A DNA stretch of 64,000 bases from Streptomonospora nanhaiensis (GCF_026642255.1 NZ_CP113264.1:3534001-3598000), one strand, 5' to 3'. Positions 8,111 through 16,949 are shown, counted from the first letter of the stretch. Numbers and translations are program-made. Notes: generated from the letters alone by a model not told the origin.

Positions 8111-9065
8111 AGAAGACCCAGTACTTGGAGGCCAGGAAGTTCACCGCGGTGAACCCTCCGATGATCATCAGCAGCAGCCAGGCCATCGCCGAGGCGTAGC
8201 CCATGTCGAAGGCGCCGAAGCCGCGCTGGTAGAGGTAGAGCGTGAAGAAGAGGGTGGAGTCCGAGGGGCCCCCGGTGCCGCCGCTGACGATGAACGCCTG
8301 GGTGAAGGTCTGGAAGGCGTTGATGATCTGGAGCACCAGGTTGAAGAAGATGATCGGCGTGAGCATGGGAACGGTGATGTTCCAGAACCGGCTCACCGGT
8401 CCCGCCCCGTCCACGGAGGCCGCCTCGTAGTACATGGCGGGGATCTGCCGCAGGCCGGCCAGGAAGATCACCATGGGCGCGCCGAACGTCCACACGTTGA
8501 GCACGATCAGCGTGCCCAGCGCGTAGTCGGGATGGGAGACCCACCCCTCGCCCTGGATCCCGAAGAACCCCAGGACCTGGTTGATCAGGCCCTCGGCGCC
8601 GAACACCTGGCGCCACAGGATGGCGATGGCGACGCTGCCGCCCAGCAGGGAGGGCAGGTAGTAGACCGACCGGTACAGGGGCAGCCCCCGCACACCGCGG
8701 TCCAGGACCATCGCCAGGGCGAGGGCGAGCGCGAGCTGGAGCGGCACCGACACGAACACGTAGACGAACGTGACCCTCAGCGCGCTGTGCAGCCGGGCGT
8801 CGGTGAACATCCGCTCGTAGTTCTCGGCGCCGACCCACTCGTGGTCACCGATGAGGTTGTAGTCGGTGAAGGAGAAGTACAGGGAGGCCAGGAGGGGACC
8901 CGCGGTGATGAACACCAGGCCGATGAACCACGGGGCCAGGAAGCCGTAGGCGGCGAGGTTCTCGCGCTTGGCGCGGGGGGCCGCGCTCTTTCCGCTGCGG
9001 GGGCGCGACGCGGGCGCGGCCTGGTCCTGAGCCGCCGCCCTCCCCCGCTGGAGCAGGGCGCTCAC
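8100..9065 (-). CDS. ABC sugar transporter permease, MalF/UgpA type
   Basis: This 321-residue CUT1 permease has the usual six helices and the EAA motif EAASVDGAGPVSRFWNITVP. The open frame extends to 9221, but the LacI-type operator at 9205-9220 lies there, so the start must be further in; I prefer the GTG at 9063-9065, which gives the normal 35-residue lead before ENLAAYGFLAPW. A GTG at 9144-9146 is an alternative. It is the first gene of the permease-permease-binding protein operon and is divergent from the Gfo/Idh/MocA genes. Confidence 0.9.
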   Translation of the reverse strand: MSALLQRGRAAAQDQAAPASRPRSGKSAAPRAKRENLAAYGFLAPWFIGLVFITAGPLLASLYFSFTDYNLIGDHEWVGAENYERMFTDARLHSALRVTFVYVFVSVPLQLALALALAMVLDRGVRGLPLYRSVYYLPSLLGGSVAIAILWRQVFGAEGLINQVLGFFGIQGEGWVSHPDYALGTLIVLNVWTFGAPMVIFLAGLRQIPAMYYEAASVDGAGPVSRFWNITVPMLTPIIFFNLVLQIINAFQTFTQAFIVSGGTGGPSDSTLFFTLYLYQRGFGAFDMGYASAMAWLLLMIIGGFTAVNFLASKYWVFYGD

Positions 9066-9204
9066 GGCGCGCCGCCGTCCCGGAGGGCCGACGGAAGGCG
9101 GCGACCGGTGGCGTTCGGTCCTGGGTTCATGGGGAGCCAATCTCACTCGGAGGGCACGGGCGCTGTGTGTGCGAGAACACGGGGAGAACCGGGCTGAGTA
9201 GCCC

Positions 9205-9220
9205 TGGTAAGCGCTATCCA
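9205..9220. promoter_or_regulatory. LacI-type operator for the ABC transporter operon
   Basis: TGGTAAGCGCTATCCA pairs with its own reverse complement at 12 of 16 positions and shares the TGG...AGCGCT...CCA frame with the sites at 9475, 14165 and 24551. It sits about 140 bases upstream of the preferred permease start. Recognition by the LacI protein encoded at 14209 is inferred. Confidence 0.75.
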
Positions 9221-9474
9221 AGTATTAGGATGTTCAGTTTCTAGCACCGGGTTACATGGGTGTCAACGATTCGTTTCCCCACAAGTGTGATCCACACCCC
9301 AGATCGTTACCGTTCGCGCCCCCCTCACGGCGCGGGAACGAGCCGGTGAACGCGCTTCCCGGGATCTTCGCGCGCCAAACGCCACTCCAGGTAGCCACGC
9401 GAACACGTGTGAGTGTGATCGGTTTGGGACGCGGATTTGACCAGTTCGTCGCAGGACACCCCTGTCGTTTTTTC

Positions 9475-9490
9475 TGGAAAGCGTTTACCA
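9475..9490. promoter_or_regulatory. LacI-type operator for the rightward oxidoreductase operon
   Basis: TGGAAAGCGTTTACCA ends on the A of the ATG of the first Gfo/Idh/MocA gene. It is an imperfect 16-base dyad (12 of 16) with the same half-site TGGAAA as the site before the leftward catabolic operon. Occupancy here would block transcription or early elongation. Confidence 0.78.
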
Positions 9491-10809
9491 TGCAGCATGT
9501 GAACGACACCACTCCACGCAGGTACGCGATCGTCGGCACCGGTTCCCGGGCCCGGATGTACACACGGGCGCTGACCGGCACCCACCGGGACCAGGGACGA
9601 CTGGTCGCCCTCTGCGACACCAACGCCACCCGGATGGCCGTGCACAACAGCATCGTGACCGAGGCCGGTCTCGACCCCGTGCCGACCTACTCCCCCTCCG
9701 ACTTCACCCGCATGCTGAAGGAGGAGCGGGTCGACGAGGTCATCGTGTGCACCGTCGACCGCACCCACGCCGACTACGTCGTCGCCGCGCTGGACGCCGG
9801 CCTCGACGCCATCACCGAGAAGCCCATGACCGCGGACCTGGAAGGTCTGCGGCGCATCAACGAGGCCCAGGCCCGCACCGGGGGCCGGGTGACCGTCGGC
9901 TTCAACTACCGCTACAACCCCGTCCACCGCCAGCTGCGCGACCTCATCGCCTCCGGGGTCATCGGCGAGGTGGGCTCGGTGCACTTCGAGTGGCTGCTGG
10001 ACCTGCGCCACGGCGCCGACTACTTCCGCCGCTGGCACCGCGACAAGACCCAGTCCGGCGGACTGCTCGTCCACAAGGCCAGCCACCACTTCGACCTCGT
10101 CAACTGGTGGATCGGCGCCCGACCCACCGAGGTGTTCGCCTGGGGCCGCCTGTTCTTCTACGGCGACGAGAACGGCCGCCGCCACGGCCTCGCGGGCGAC
10201 TACGAACGCGGACACGGCTCCCCCGCCGCCGAGGCCGACCCCTTCGCCCTGCACATGGGCGACAGCCCCGACCTCACCGCCCTGTACCTGGACGCCGAGC
10301 ACGAGGACGGCTACCGGCGCGACCTCAACGTGTTCGGCCCCGGCATCACCATCGAGGACGACATGTCGGTGCTCGTCGGCTACGACACCGGAGCCCGCCT
10401 GAGCTACCACCTGGTCGCCTACGCCCCCTGGGAGGGCTACCGGATCTCCATCACCGGCAGCCGGGGGCGCCTGGAACTGGACATGACCGAGTTCGACCAC
10501 ACCTCCCCCCACCAGGACGAGTCCACCCCCGTGCGCGGCATGCCCGCCCCCAAGGACCACACCTCGGCCCGCCTCCTCCTGCGCCGCCACTGGCAGGAGC
10601 CCGAGGAGATCCCGATCGCGGTCGGCGAGGGCCCCCACGGCGGAGGCGACCAGGTCATGCTCGACTCCCTGTTCGGCGGATCCGACGACGGCATCCGCCC
10701 CGACCACGCCGACGGCGGCAACGCCCTGCTCACCGGGCTCGCGGCGAACGCCTCCATCGACTCCGGAACCCCGGTCAGGATCGCCGACCTGCTCGGGACG
10801 GACCGGTGA
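9490..10809 (+). CDS. Gfo/Idh/MocA-family oxidoreductase
   Basis: This 439-residue NAD(P)-dependent sugar oxidoreductase has an N-terminal Rossmann domain (RYAIVGTGSRARMY), the family EKP motif (AITEKPMTADLEG) and a long C-terminal catalytic domain with HKASHHFDLVNWW, which carries the usual catalytic Lys/His pair. Length and the FFYGDENG insertion match large members often annotated as predicted dehydrogenases of glycoside catabolism. The start may be ATG 9490 or GTG 9499; there is no clear ribosome-binding site and the operator abuts the start. It overlaps the next gene by GTGA and heads the operon. Confidence 0.93.
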   Translation: MQHVNDTTPRRYAIVGTGSRARMYTRALTGTHRDQGRLVALCDTNATRMAVHNSIVTEAGLDPVPTYSPSDFTRMLKEERVDEVIVCTVDRTHADYVVAALDAGLDAITEKPMTADLEGLRRINEAQARTGGRVTVGFNYRYNPVHRQLRDLIASGVIGEVGSVHFEWLLDLRHGADYFRRWHRDKTQSGGLLVHKASHHFDLVNWWIGARPTEVFAWGRLFFYGDENGRRHGLAGDYERGHGSPAAEADPFALHMGDSPDLTALYLDAEHEDGYRRDLNVFGPGITIEDDMSVLVGYDTGARLSYHLVAYAPWEGYRISITGSRGRLELDMTEFDHTSPHQDESTPVRGMPAPKDHTSARLLLRRHWQEPEEIPIAVGEGPHGGGDQVMLDSLFGGSDDGIRPDHADGGNALLTGLAANASIDSGTPVRIADLLGTDR

Positions 10810-12023
10810 CCGCGCCCCGGGGAGCCGGGGCCGAGGAACGGGCGGGCCGCGCCGGCGGCCCCGCCCCGGTGCTCCTGGTCGGCCTGCACGGCCACGGCCG
10901 CTCGCACCTGCGCTCCCTGATCCCCCTGTGCGAGAGCGGACTCGTCCGGCTGGCGGGCGTCTGCGACAGCCGACCGCCCGAACCCGGGGACGACCTGGAG
11001 GGCCACGGCCCGGTCCCCTGGTTCGACGACCTCGGCAGGGCCGTCGACGAGACCGGCGCCCGGATCACCGTCCTGGTCACCCCGATCCACACCCACCTGC
11101 CGCTGGCCAGGATCGCCCTGGACCACGGCTCCCACCTGCTGCTGGAGAAGCCCACCACGGCGGGCCTGGCCGAGTTCGAGCAGCTGCGCGCGGCCGTCGA
11201 CGCCTCCGGGCTCGCCTGCCAGGTCGGCTTCCAGAGCCTGGGCTCCCAGGCGGTCACGGCCGTGCGCGACCTGATCGCCGAGGGAACGGTGGGCCGCGTG
11301 CGCGGCATCGGCGGCGAAGGCGCCTGGAAGCGCACCTCCGCCTACTACGACCGGGCCCCCTGGGCCGGGCGCCGCCACCTGGACGGCCGCGACGTCGTGG
11401 ACGGGGCGCTCACCAACCCGTTCGCGCACGCGGTCGCCACCGCCCTGGCCGTGGCCGGGGCCGCCACCGAGGCGCCCCGGGACGTGGAGCTGGAGCTGTT
11501 CCACGCCCACCCCATCGAGAGCGACGACACCTCCTGCCTGCGGCTGCGCACCGCCGACGGAACCGTCATCACCCTCGCGGTGACGCTGTGCGCCCCCGAC
11601 AGCCAACCGCCGCGCCTGGTCGTGCACGGCGAGCGCGGCCGGATCGAGCTGGACTACACCCTCGACCGGGTCACCCTGCACCGGCCCGGCCGTGCGCCGG
11701 CCACCACCGTCCACCCGCGCACGGGCCTGCTGGAGAACCTGGTCGACCACCTGCGCGACGGCGTTCCGCTGCTGGTGCCGCCCGAGGCCACCCGGGGGTT
11801 CATGCACGTGCTGGAAGCGGTCCGGCACGCCCCGGACCCGGCCCCGATCCCCCTCGAACACCAGCGGGTGTGGAACGAGGACGACGTCACCCACCGCACC
11901 GTCAACGGGATCGGCGCGCTCGTCCACCGCAGCGCGCAGAACCTCGCCCTGTTCTCCGAACTCGCACCCGCGTGGCTCCCCGGGGCCGCGGAGGCGACAC
12001 CGACCACGAAGGACCGCCCATGA
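10806..12023 (+). CDS. second Gfo/Idh/MocA-family oxidoreductase
   Basis: This 405-residue protein has a Rossmann start (PVLLVGLHGHGRSHLRSL), the LLEKPTTAG motif and the mixed alpha/beta C-terminal domain of the family. The GTG at 10806 overlaps the preceding TGA, and its own TGA overlaps the next ATG, so three genes are translationally coupled. It is only distantly related to its upstream neighbour, which suggests successive or paired oxidation and reduction of a sugar (for example 3-keto chemistry) rather than a duplication. The exact substrate is unknown. Confidence 0.92.
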   Translation: MTAPRGAGAEERAGRAGGPAPVLLVGLHGHGRSHLRSLIPLCESGLVRLAGVCDSRPPEPGDDLEGHGPVPWFDDLGRAVDETGARITVLVTPIHTHLPLARIALDHGSHLLLEKPTTAGLAEFEQLRAAVDASGLACQVGFQSLGSQAVTAVRDLIAEGTVGRVRGIGGEGAWKRTSAYYDRAPWAGRRHLDGRDVVDGALTNPFAHAVATALAVAGAATEAPRDVELELFHAHPIESDDTSCLRLRTADGTVITLAVTLCAPDSQPPRLVVHGERGRIELDYTLDRVTLHRPGRAPATTVHPRTGLLENLVDHLRDGVPLLVPPEATRGFMHVLEAVRHAPDPAPIPLEHQRVWNEDDVTHRTVNGIGALVHRSAQNLALFSELAPAWLPGAAEATPTTKDRP

Positions 12024-12865
12024 CCGCGTCCCTGTCCCTCAACGGTGCCGTCCTGGCCGTCCAGCGGGACGGTGCCGACATCGATCCCCGGCTCTCGCCC
12101 CGCCCCTACCTGCACCCCGTACGCACGCGGGGCGGCACGGAGGTCACCGAGCACCTGCCCGCCGACCACCTGCACCACCTGGGGGTCGGCGTGGCCGTCC
12201 CCGACGTCTCGGGGGTGAGCTTCTGGGGCGGACGCACCTTCGTGCGCGACCGGGGCTCGGTGATGCTCGACAACCACGGCCGCCAGGAGCACCTGGCATG
12301 GGCGGTGCAGAAGGACGCCGAACGGGTCGAGGAGCTGTCCTGGACCGGGCCCGACGGGGCGGAACTGCTGCGCGAGCTGCGGTCCACCCGGGCCCTGGAC
12401 CTGGACGCCCGCACCTGGGTGCTGGACCTGCGGGTGGAACTGGCCAACACCTCCGGGCGGGACCTGAGCATCGGCAGCCCCGCCACGAACGGCCGGCCCG
12501 GGGCGGGGTACGGCGGGCTGTTCTGGCGCGCCCCGCTGGGCGCGCGGCCCCCGGAGGTCACCGGCGCCGGGGGCCTGCGGGGCGAGGAGGCCCTGCACGG
12601 CTCCCGGGCCGCGTGGCTGGCCCTGGCCGGGGAGGACGGCTCCGGTGCGCCGTGGACGCTCCTGTTCGTCCAGCCCGGCGGGCACCGCGACCCGTGGTTC
12701 CTGCGCGCCTCGGACTACCCGGGGGTGGGCCCCGCTCTGGCCTGGGAGGAGCGACTGCCCCTGCCCGGGGGCGGCCGGCTGGAGCGGGGACTGCGCGTGG
12801 CGGTGTGCGACGGCCGTCCCGCCGACCCGGCGGCCCTGGCGGAGGCCGTGGGCGCGCTGGACTGA
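12020..12865 (+). CDS. DUF6807 (PmoA-like) family protein
   Basis: This 281-residue protein matches the DUF6807 family, also called PmoA-related, in length and in conserved segments: RPYLHPVRTRGGTEVTEHLP, DHLHHLGVGVAVPDV, GLFWRAP, and a C-terminal DPWFLRASDYPGVGPAL. The function of the family is unknown, but its genes recur beside Gfo/Idh/MocA oxidoreductases in sugar loci. It has no signal peptide. It overlaps the previous gene by ATGA. A role as a sugar hydrolase or mutarotase-like accessory is speculative. Confidence 0.85.
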   Translation: MTASLSLNGAVLAVQRDGADIDPRLSPRPYLHPVRTRGGTEVTEHLPADHLHHLGVGVAVPDVSGVSFWGGRTFVRDRGSVMLDNHGRQEHLAWAVQKDAERVEELSWTGPDGAELLRELRSTRALDLDARTWVLDLRVELANTSGRDLSIGSPATNGRPGAGYGGLFWRAPLGARPPEVTGAGGLRGEEALHGSRAAWLALAGEDGSGAPWTLLFVQPGGHRDPWFLRASDYPGVGPALAWEERLPLPGGGRLERGLRVAVCDGRPADPAALAEAVGALD

Positions 12866-13232
12866 GCGCGGGAAGCCCCGGGGCGGGAGAGCCGGACGGG
12901 GCCGGAGCGGCGGCCGTGGGTTCCGAGGGATCGGGGGCGGCCCTCGGGCCCCGGCCGGGTGGGCACGCCTCCGGGTTCCGGGATCACGGGGGCCGGGGCG
13001 TGGGACCGTGGGTCCTCGCGGCCCGGCAACCCCTGGCCGCCGGAACGGCGCAGGCCCGTGCCGGAAGCCGCCCCGGGCCCTGCGACGCCCCCGCGGGCGG
13101 GCAGCACGGGGCCGTCCGTCCGGGCGGCCCCCTATAACGAATGCAGGCCCGCGGAGCGGGCCGGACCAGGCCCTTCACCGGCCTGTGGACGACCACGGCG
13201 CCCACGCGCCGTACGAGAGAAAGGCATCACCC
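12866..13232. other. 367-base GC-rich spacer
   Basis: No gene is recognisable. A TATAAC hexamer at 13133-13138 is a possible -10 for the epimerase gene, suggesting that gene may also have its own promoter. No LacI-type operator is visible here. Confidence 0.4.
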
Positions 13233-14123
13233 ATGCGCGTCCTCGTCACCGGAGGCTCGGGGAGGCTCGGCCGCAGCGTCGTGGCCACCCTGGCCGAGCG
13301 CGGCCACGACGTCACGTCGGTTGACACCGCCGAGGCGGACCACCCGGCCGGGGTCACCGGGATCGTCGCCGACCTGCTGGACGACGCCGGACGGGAGGAC
13401 GCCTTCACCCGGGCGCGCCCCGAGGCCGTCGTCCACCTGGCCGGGATCGCCGTGCCCTTCGCCCGCCCCGACGTGGAGACCCTCCAGGTCAACACCGGCC
13501 TGGCCTGGGCCGTGCTCTCCGCCGCCGTCGCCCACGGGGCCCGCTCGGCGGTGGCCGCCTCCAGCCCCACCGTCTACGGCTACAACACGCCCTCCTGGCG
13601 GCCCCTGGCCCTGCCGCTGGACGAGGAGCACCCCGTCGCCCCCTGGCACGCCTACGGGCTGAGCAAGGCCATCATCGAGGACACCGTGCGCTCCCTGGCG
13701 CGCACCAGCGACACCTGCGTGCTGTCCTGCGTGCGCCCCGGCTACGTGGTCGCCCCCGAGGAGTGGCGGGGCGCGGTCACCCAGCTCGGCCACACCATGG
13801 CCGAGCGCCTGGCCGACCCGGCTCTGGCCGCGACCTCCCTGTTCAACTACGTGGACGCGCGCGACGCCGCCGAGCTGTTCGCGCTCGTGGTGGAGCGGCC
13901 GGAGCGGGTGCGCAGCGGCCAGGTCTTCAACGCCGTCGCGCCGGACCCGCTCGCGGAGGGCCCGGTCCACGAGCTGCTCCCCCGCTTCCACCCCTCCACG
14001 GCGCAGACCGCCGCGTCCCTGGCGGACGGCCGCTCCGTGTTCTCCTCGGAGGCCGCCCGCACCGCCCTCGGCTGGAACCCCACCCGGACCTGGCGCGACC
14101 AGATGTCCGCCCCCACCCCGTGA
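13233..14123 (+). CDS. NAD-dependent epimerase/dehydratase, uronate-dehydrogenase-like
   Basis: This 296-residue extended short-chain dehydrogenase has the NAD motif TGGSGRLG at residues 6-13, an ASSPTVYG serine segment and the catalytic YGLSK pair. The short length and the sequence VVHLAGIAVPFARPD resemble uronate dehydrogenases, which oxidise glucuronate or galacturonate to aldarolactones. The ATG is preceded by GAGAGAAAGG. Location in a locus with KdgD and an acid-sugar dehydratase supports a uronate role, but UDP-sugar epimerase activity is not excluded. Confidence 0.85.
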   Translation: MRVLVTGGSGRLGRSVVATLAERGHDVTSVDTAEADHPAGVTGIVADLLDDAGREDAFTRARPEAVVHLAGIAVPFARPDVETLQVNTGLAWAVLSAAVAHGARSAVAASSPTVYGYNTPSWRPLALPLDEEHPVAPWHAYGLSKAIIEDTVRSLARTSDTCVLSCVRPGYVVAPEEWRGAVTQLGHTMAERLADPALAATSLFNYVDARDAAELFALVVERPERVRSGQVFNAVAPDPLAEGPVHELLPRFHPSTAQTAASLADGRSVFSSEAARTALGWNPTRTWRDQMSAPTP

Positions 14124-14164
14124 GACCCGATCGGCCGTGAACAGGTCGAGGGCTCCGCTACGCT

Positions 14165-14180
14165 AGGAAAGAGTTTTCCC
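14165..14180. promoter_or_regulatory. LacI-type operator before the regulator gene
   Basis: AGGAAAGAGTTTTCCC keeps the GGAAA/TTTCC half-sites of the other three sites. It lies 29 bases upstream of the LacI-family start, consistent with autoregulation. Confidence 0.7.
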
Positions 14181-14208
14181 AGTGGCCCGAACCAGAAGAG
14201 GGAGCGGT

Positions 14209-15270
14209 GTGGAGTCCGGTTACGTGACGCTGGAACAGGTCGCCTCACACGCCGGGGTGTCCCTGGCCACGGCTTCCAGGGTGATCAACGGCAGCACCAG
14301 GCAGGTGAGCCAGCGGCTGCGCGACAAGGTCACCGCGAGCGCCCAGGAACTCGGCTACCTGGCCAACGCCTCGGCGCAGACGCTCGCCCGCAACAGCAGC
14401 TCACTGGTCGGGCTGCTCGTCCACGACATCGCCGACCCCTACTTCTCCTCGATCGCGGCGGGGGTCACCCGCCACACCGAGGAGCGCGGACTGGTCCTGG
14501 TGCTGGGCACCACGAGCCGCTCCGCCCAGAAGGAGGGGCGCATCCTGGCCGCACTGCGCGCCCACCGGGCGCGCGCGGTGGTACTGGTCGGATCGCGCTC
14601 GACCGACGACGAGAGCAACCGCCGCCTGGCCGAGGAGATCCGCCTGTTCCGCCGCCAGGGCGGACGGGTGGCGTGCGTGTCCCAGGAGGGGCTGCCCGCC
14701 GACACGGTCACGCCCGACAACCACACCGGCGCGGCCGACCTCGCACGCCACCTCATCGCGCAGGGGCACCGCGAGTTCGCCATCCTGGCCGGGCCCACCG
14801 ACCTGTGGACCGCGCGCGAGCGCCTGGACGGGTTCCACTCGGCGCTCTCGGGCGCGGGCCTGGAGCTGGCCCACCACAACGTGGTGCACGGCGCGTTCAC
14901 CCGCGACGGCGGCTACGAGTCCACCCGCCGCCTGATGGCGGTGGGCACCGGGGCCACCTGCCTGTTCGCGGTCAACGACGTGATGGCCACCGGGGCGATG
15001 GCCGCCCTGCGCGACCTGGGGCTGCGCGTGCCCGAGGACCTGTCGGTGGCGGGCTTCGACGACATCCCGACCCTGCGCGACCTCACCCCCGCCCTGACCA
15101 CCGTGCGCCTTCCGCTGGAGGAGATGGGCGAGCGGGCCGCGGTGCTCGCCCTGGAGGAGGAGTCCGGCCAGGAGGCCCGCGTGATCACCGTCCGGGGCGA
15201 GGTGGTCGAGCGGGAGAGCACCGCGCCGCCCGGCCGGTCGGCCCGGAACCCGGCCGTCGGCACCGTCTGA
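14209..15270 (+). CDS. LacI-family transcriptional regulator
   Basis: This regulator of about 353 residues has an N-terminal LacI helix-turn-helix (VTLEQVASHAGVSLATASRV, minor-groove hinge LGYLANASAQTL) and a periplasmic-binding-protein-like effector domain (VGLLVHDIADPYFSSI, CLFAVNDVMATGAM, VAGFDDIPTLRDLTPALTTV). I prefer GTG 14209 because AGAGGGAG lies 5 bases upstream; GTG 14182 adds nine residues. An operator sits just before it. It is the likely common repressor of transport and catabolic operons from 5888 to 24529; the inducer is unknown. Confidence 0.92.
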   Translation: MESGYVTLEQVASHAGVSLATASRVINGSTRQVSQRLRDKVTASAQELGYLANASAQTLARNSSSLVGLLVHDIADPYFSSIAAGVTRHTEERGLVLVLGTTSRSAQKEGRILAALRAHRARAVVLVGSRSTDDESNRRLAEEIRLFRRQGGRVACVSQEGLPADTVTPDNHTGAADLARHLIAQGHREFAILAGPTDLWTARERLDGFHSALSGAGLELAHHNVVHGAFTRDGGYESTRRLMAVGTGATCLFAVNDVMATGAMAALRDLGLRVPEDLSVAGFDDIPTLRDLTPALTTVRLPLEEMGERAAVLALEEESGQEARVITVRGEVVERESTAPPGRSARNPAVGTV

Positions 15271-15292
15271 CCCCGCCGCCGACACCGCTCCG

Positions 15293-15328
15293 GTGTGGGC
15301 CCGCCCCCCCCGGGGGGCGGGCCCACAC
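15293..15328. terminator. bidirectional terminator hairpin
   Basis: Arms at 15293-15309 and 15312-15328 form a perfect 17-base-pair inverted repeat (GTGTGGGCCC... and ...GGGCCCACAC). It separates the convergent LacI and NmrA-type genes. Confidence 0.85.
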
Positions 15329-15355
15329 GTGTGTCCGGCGGATGCGCGGGCGGCG

Positions 15356-16279
15356 TCAGCCGGCGGTGCGCAGGTAGCGGTCCGCCCATTCCGCGAAGGT
15401 CGTGAGCGGGATGCCGAGGGCCCGCGCGAACTCCGGCCGGGCGGGCTGGCCGGTCACGTTCATGAACTCGTGCGACGCCCCCATCCCCGGCATCCCCGCG
15501 GCGACCGCCTCCGCCGTGCTCATGTCGGGCGCGCCCAGATCGGTCCCCAGGGCGTGTGACAGGGTCCGCGCGATCTCGGTCATGGTCAGGTGGTCGCTCG
15601 CCAGCTCCAGCTCGACCCCGTGGAACCGCTCCGGGGCGGCCACCGCCGCGGCGGCCGCCCCGCCGATGTCGTCGACGGCGACGAGGGACACCGGCGTCCC
15701 GGGCTTCAGCACGCTCACCAGACCGCCCTCGACTCCGCGGGGGAACAGGAACGCCATCGACGGGAGGAAGTTCTCCATGAAGAAGCCCGGCTTGAGGATC
15801 GTCCAGTGCCGGAACCCCGCCTCCCGCACCCGGTCCTGGATCCCGGTCTTGGCGGTGTAGTAGGGCTCCAGCGCCGTCCAGCGGCCTTCGTCCCATCCGG
15901 CGATGCCGGTGTGCTGCCCGGCTCCGGAGACGGACGTGTGCACGAACTGCGGCACGCCCGCGGCCAGTGCGCCCGCGATCAGGTTGGCGGCCTGGACCAC
16001 CTCGCCCTCGAAGTCGACGGAGTCCCCTCTCATCTCGGGCAGCTGGACCGAGAAGACCGCCCGGGCCCCCTCGGCGGCCCCGGCCACGGAGTCGCGGTCG
16101 CGGAGGTCGCCGGTGACCAGGGCCGCGCCGAGCGCCTCGACGGCCCTGGCCCGGTCGGTCGCGGGGTCCCGTACCAGGGCGCGGACGGGGACGCCCGCCG
16201 CGAGCAGGGCGCGGGCCGTGGCGCCGCCCTGGCGGCCGGTGGCGCCGGTGACCAGGACGGGTGCGGAATCGGTGGACAT
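15356..16279 (-). CDS. NmrA-type NAD(P)-binding protein
   Basis: This 307-residue atypical short-chain dehydrogenase starts VLVTGATGRQGGATARALL, the NmrA/HSCARG NADP-binding loop. It lacks a YxxxK catalytic pair at the usual place, so it may be a redox sensor or an isoflavone-reductase-like enzyme. GAGGAG lies upstream of the ATG at 16277-16279. It is divergent from the TetR gene and shares two dyad operators with it (16307-16364), so the TetR protein probably represses it. Confidence 0.9.
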   Translation of the reverse strand: MSTDSAPVLVTGATGRQGGATARALLAAGVPVRALVRDPATDRARAVEALGAALVTGDLRDRDSVAGAAEGARAVFSVQLPEMRGDSVDFEGEVVQAANLIAGALAAGVPQFVHTSVSGAGQHTGIAGWDEGRWTALEPYYTAKTGIQDRVREAGFRHWTILKPGFFMENFLPSMAFLFPRGVEGGLVSVLKPGTPVSLVAVDDIGGAAAAAVAAPERFHGVELELASDHLTMTEIARTLSHALGTDLGAPDMSTAEAVAAGMPGMGASHEFMNVTGQPARPEFARALGIPLTTFAEWADRYLRTAG

Positions 16280-16306
16280 GGGGTCGCTCCTCGGGTGTGC
16301 ACCGCT

Positions 16307-16327
16307 AAACGGCGGGGCCCGCCGTTT
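16307..16327. promoter_or_regulatory. operator 1, TetR/NmrA intergenic region
   Basis: AAACGGCGGG and CCCGCCGTTT form perfect 10-base arms around one central G. The site lies near the NmrA-type start and is preceded by CCGCT, a context repeated at operator 2. Confidence 0.75.
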
Positions 16328-16334
16328 CTTGTCC

Positions 16335-16364
16335 GCTAAGATACGGAGGGCCCCGCCACTTAGC
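16335..16364. promoter_or_regulatory. operator 2, TetR/NmrA intergenic region
   Basis: GCTAAG (16335-16340) and CTTAGC (16359-16364) flank a GGAGGGCCCCGCC core similar to operator 1. The left arm overlaps TAAGAT (16337-16342), a good -10 for the TetR gene. Both features fit TetR autorepression. Confidence 0.7.
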
Positions 16365-16382
16365 AACCGCAGAGGTGACACC

Positions 16383-16949
16383 ATGCCCGCCCAGCGCGCG
16401 GACGCCCGGCGCAACCACGCCCGCCTGCTCGCCGTGGCCGAGGAGGAGATCGCCGCGCACGGCGCGGACGCCTCTTTGGAGCAGATCGCCCGCGTCGCGG
16501 GGGTCGGATCGGCCACCGTACGCCGCCACTTCCCCAACCGCCGTGCCCTGCTGGACGCGGTCTTCCGCGGACGGATCGAGGCCCTGTGCGCCCACGCGCG
16601 GGACCTGGGAAGCACGGCCGACGCCCGGACCGCGCTCCTGGAGTGGCTGCGCGCCGTGACCGAGTACGGCGCGTCCACCCGGGGACTGGCCGTGGCGCTG
16701 CTCCGCGACACGGGAGCCTCCGCCGACGCGGAGCACGGGAACACCTGCGCGAACGAGCTCGCCGCTGCCGGGGAACCGCTGGTGGAGCGCGCCGCGGAGG
16801 CGGGAGCGGTGGCCCCGGGCGTGACGGCCGAGGATCTGGTCACCCTGGTCACCGGCATCACCCTGGCCACGGAACACCACCCCGACCCCGTCGCCGAGGC
16901 GGACCGGATGCTCGGTCTGACCATGGCGGGAGTTCTCCCGCAGGGATGA
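16383..16949 (+). CDS. TetR-family transcriptional regulator
   Basis: This 188-residue protein has an N-terminal TetR helix-turn-helix (ASLEQIARVAGVGSATVRRHFPNRRALLDAVF, key words VGSATVRRHFPNR) and an all-helical effector domain whose end (VTLVTGITLATEHHPDP) matches SbtR-like TetR C-terminal domains. AGAGGTGAC precedes the ATG. It is divergent from the NmrA-type gene and probably controls it through the two dyads between them. Confidence 0.92.
   Translation: MPAQRADARRNHARLLAVAEEEIAAHGADASLEQIARVAGVGSATVRRHFPNRRALLDAVFRGRIEALCAHARDLGSTADARTALLEWLRAVTEYGASTRGLAVALLRDTGASADAEHGNTCANELAAAGEPLVERAAEAGAVAPGVTAEDLVTLVTGITLATEHHPDPVAEADRMLGLTMAGVLPQG

Noticed and set aside
9221-9221. Start of the MalF-type permease at 9221
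   Set aside because: The frame is open to 9221, but the first 50 codons are unlike permease N-termini and contain the LacI operator; GTG 9065 gives the normal length.
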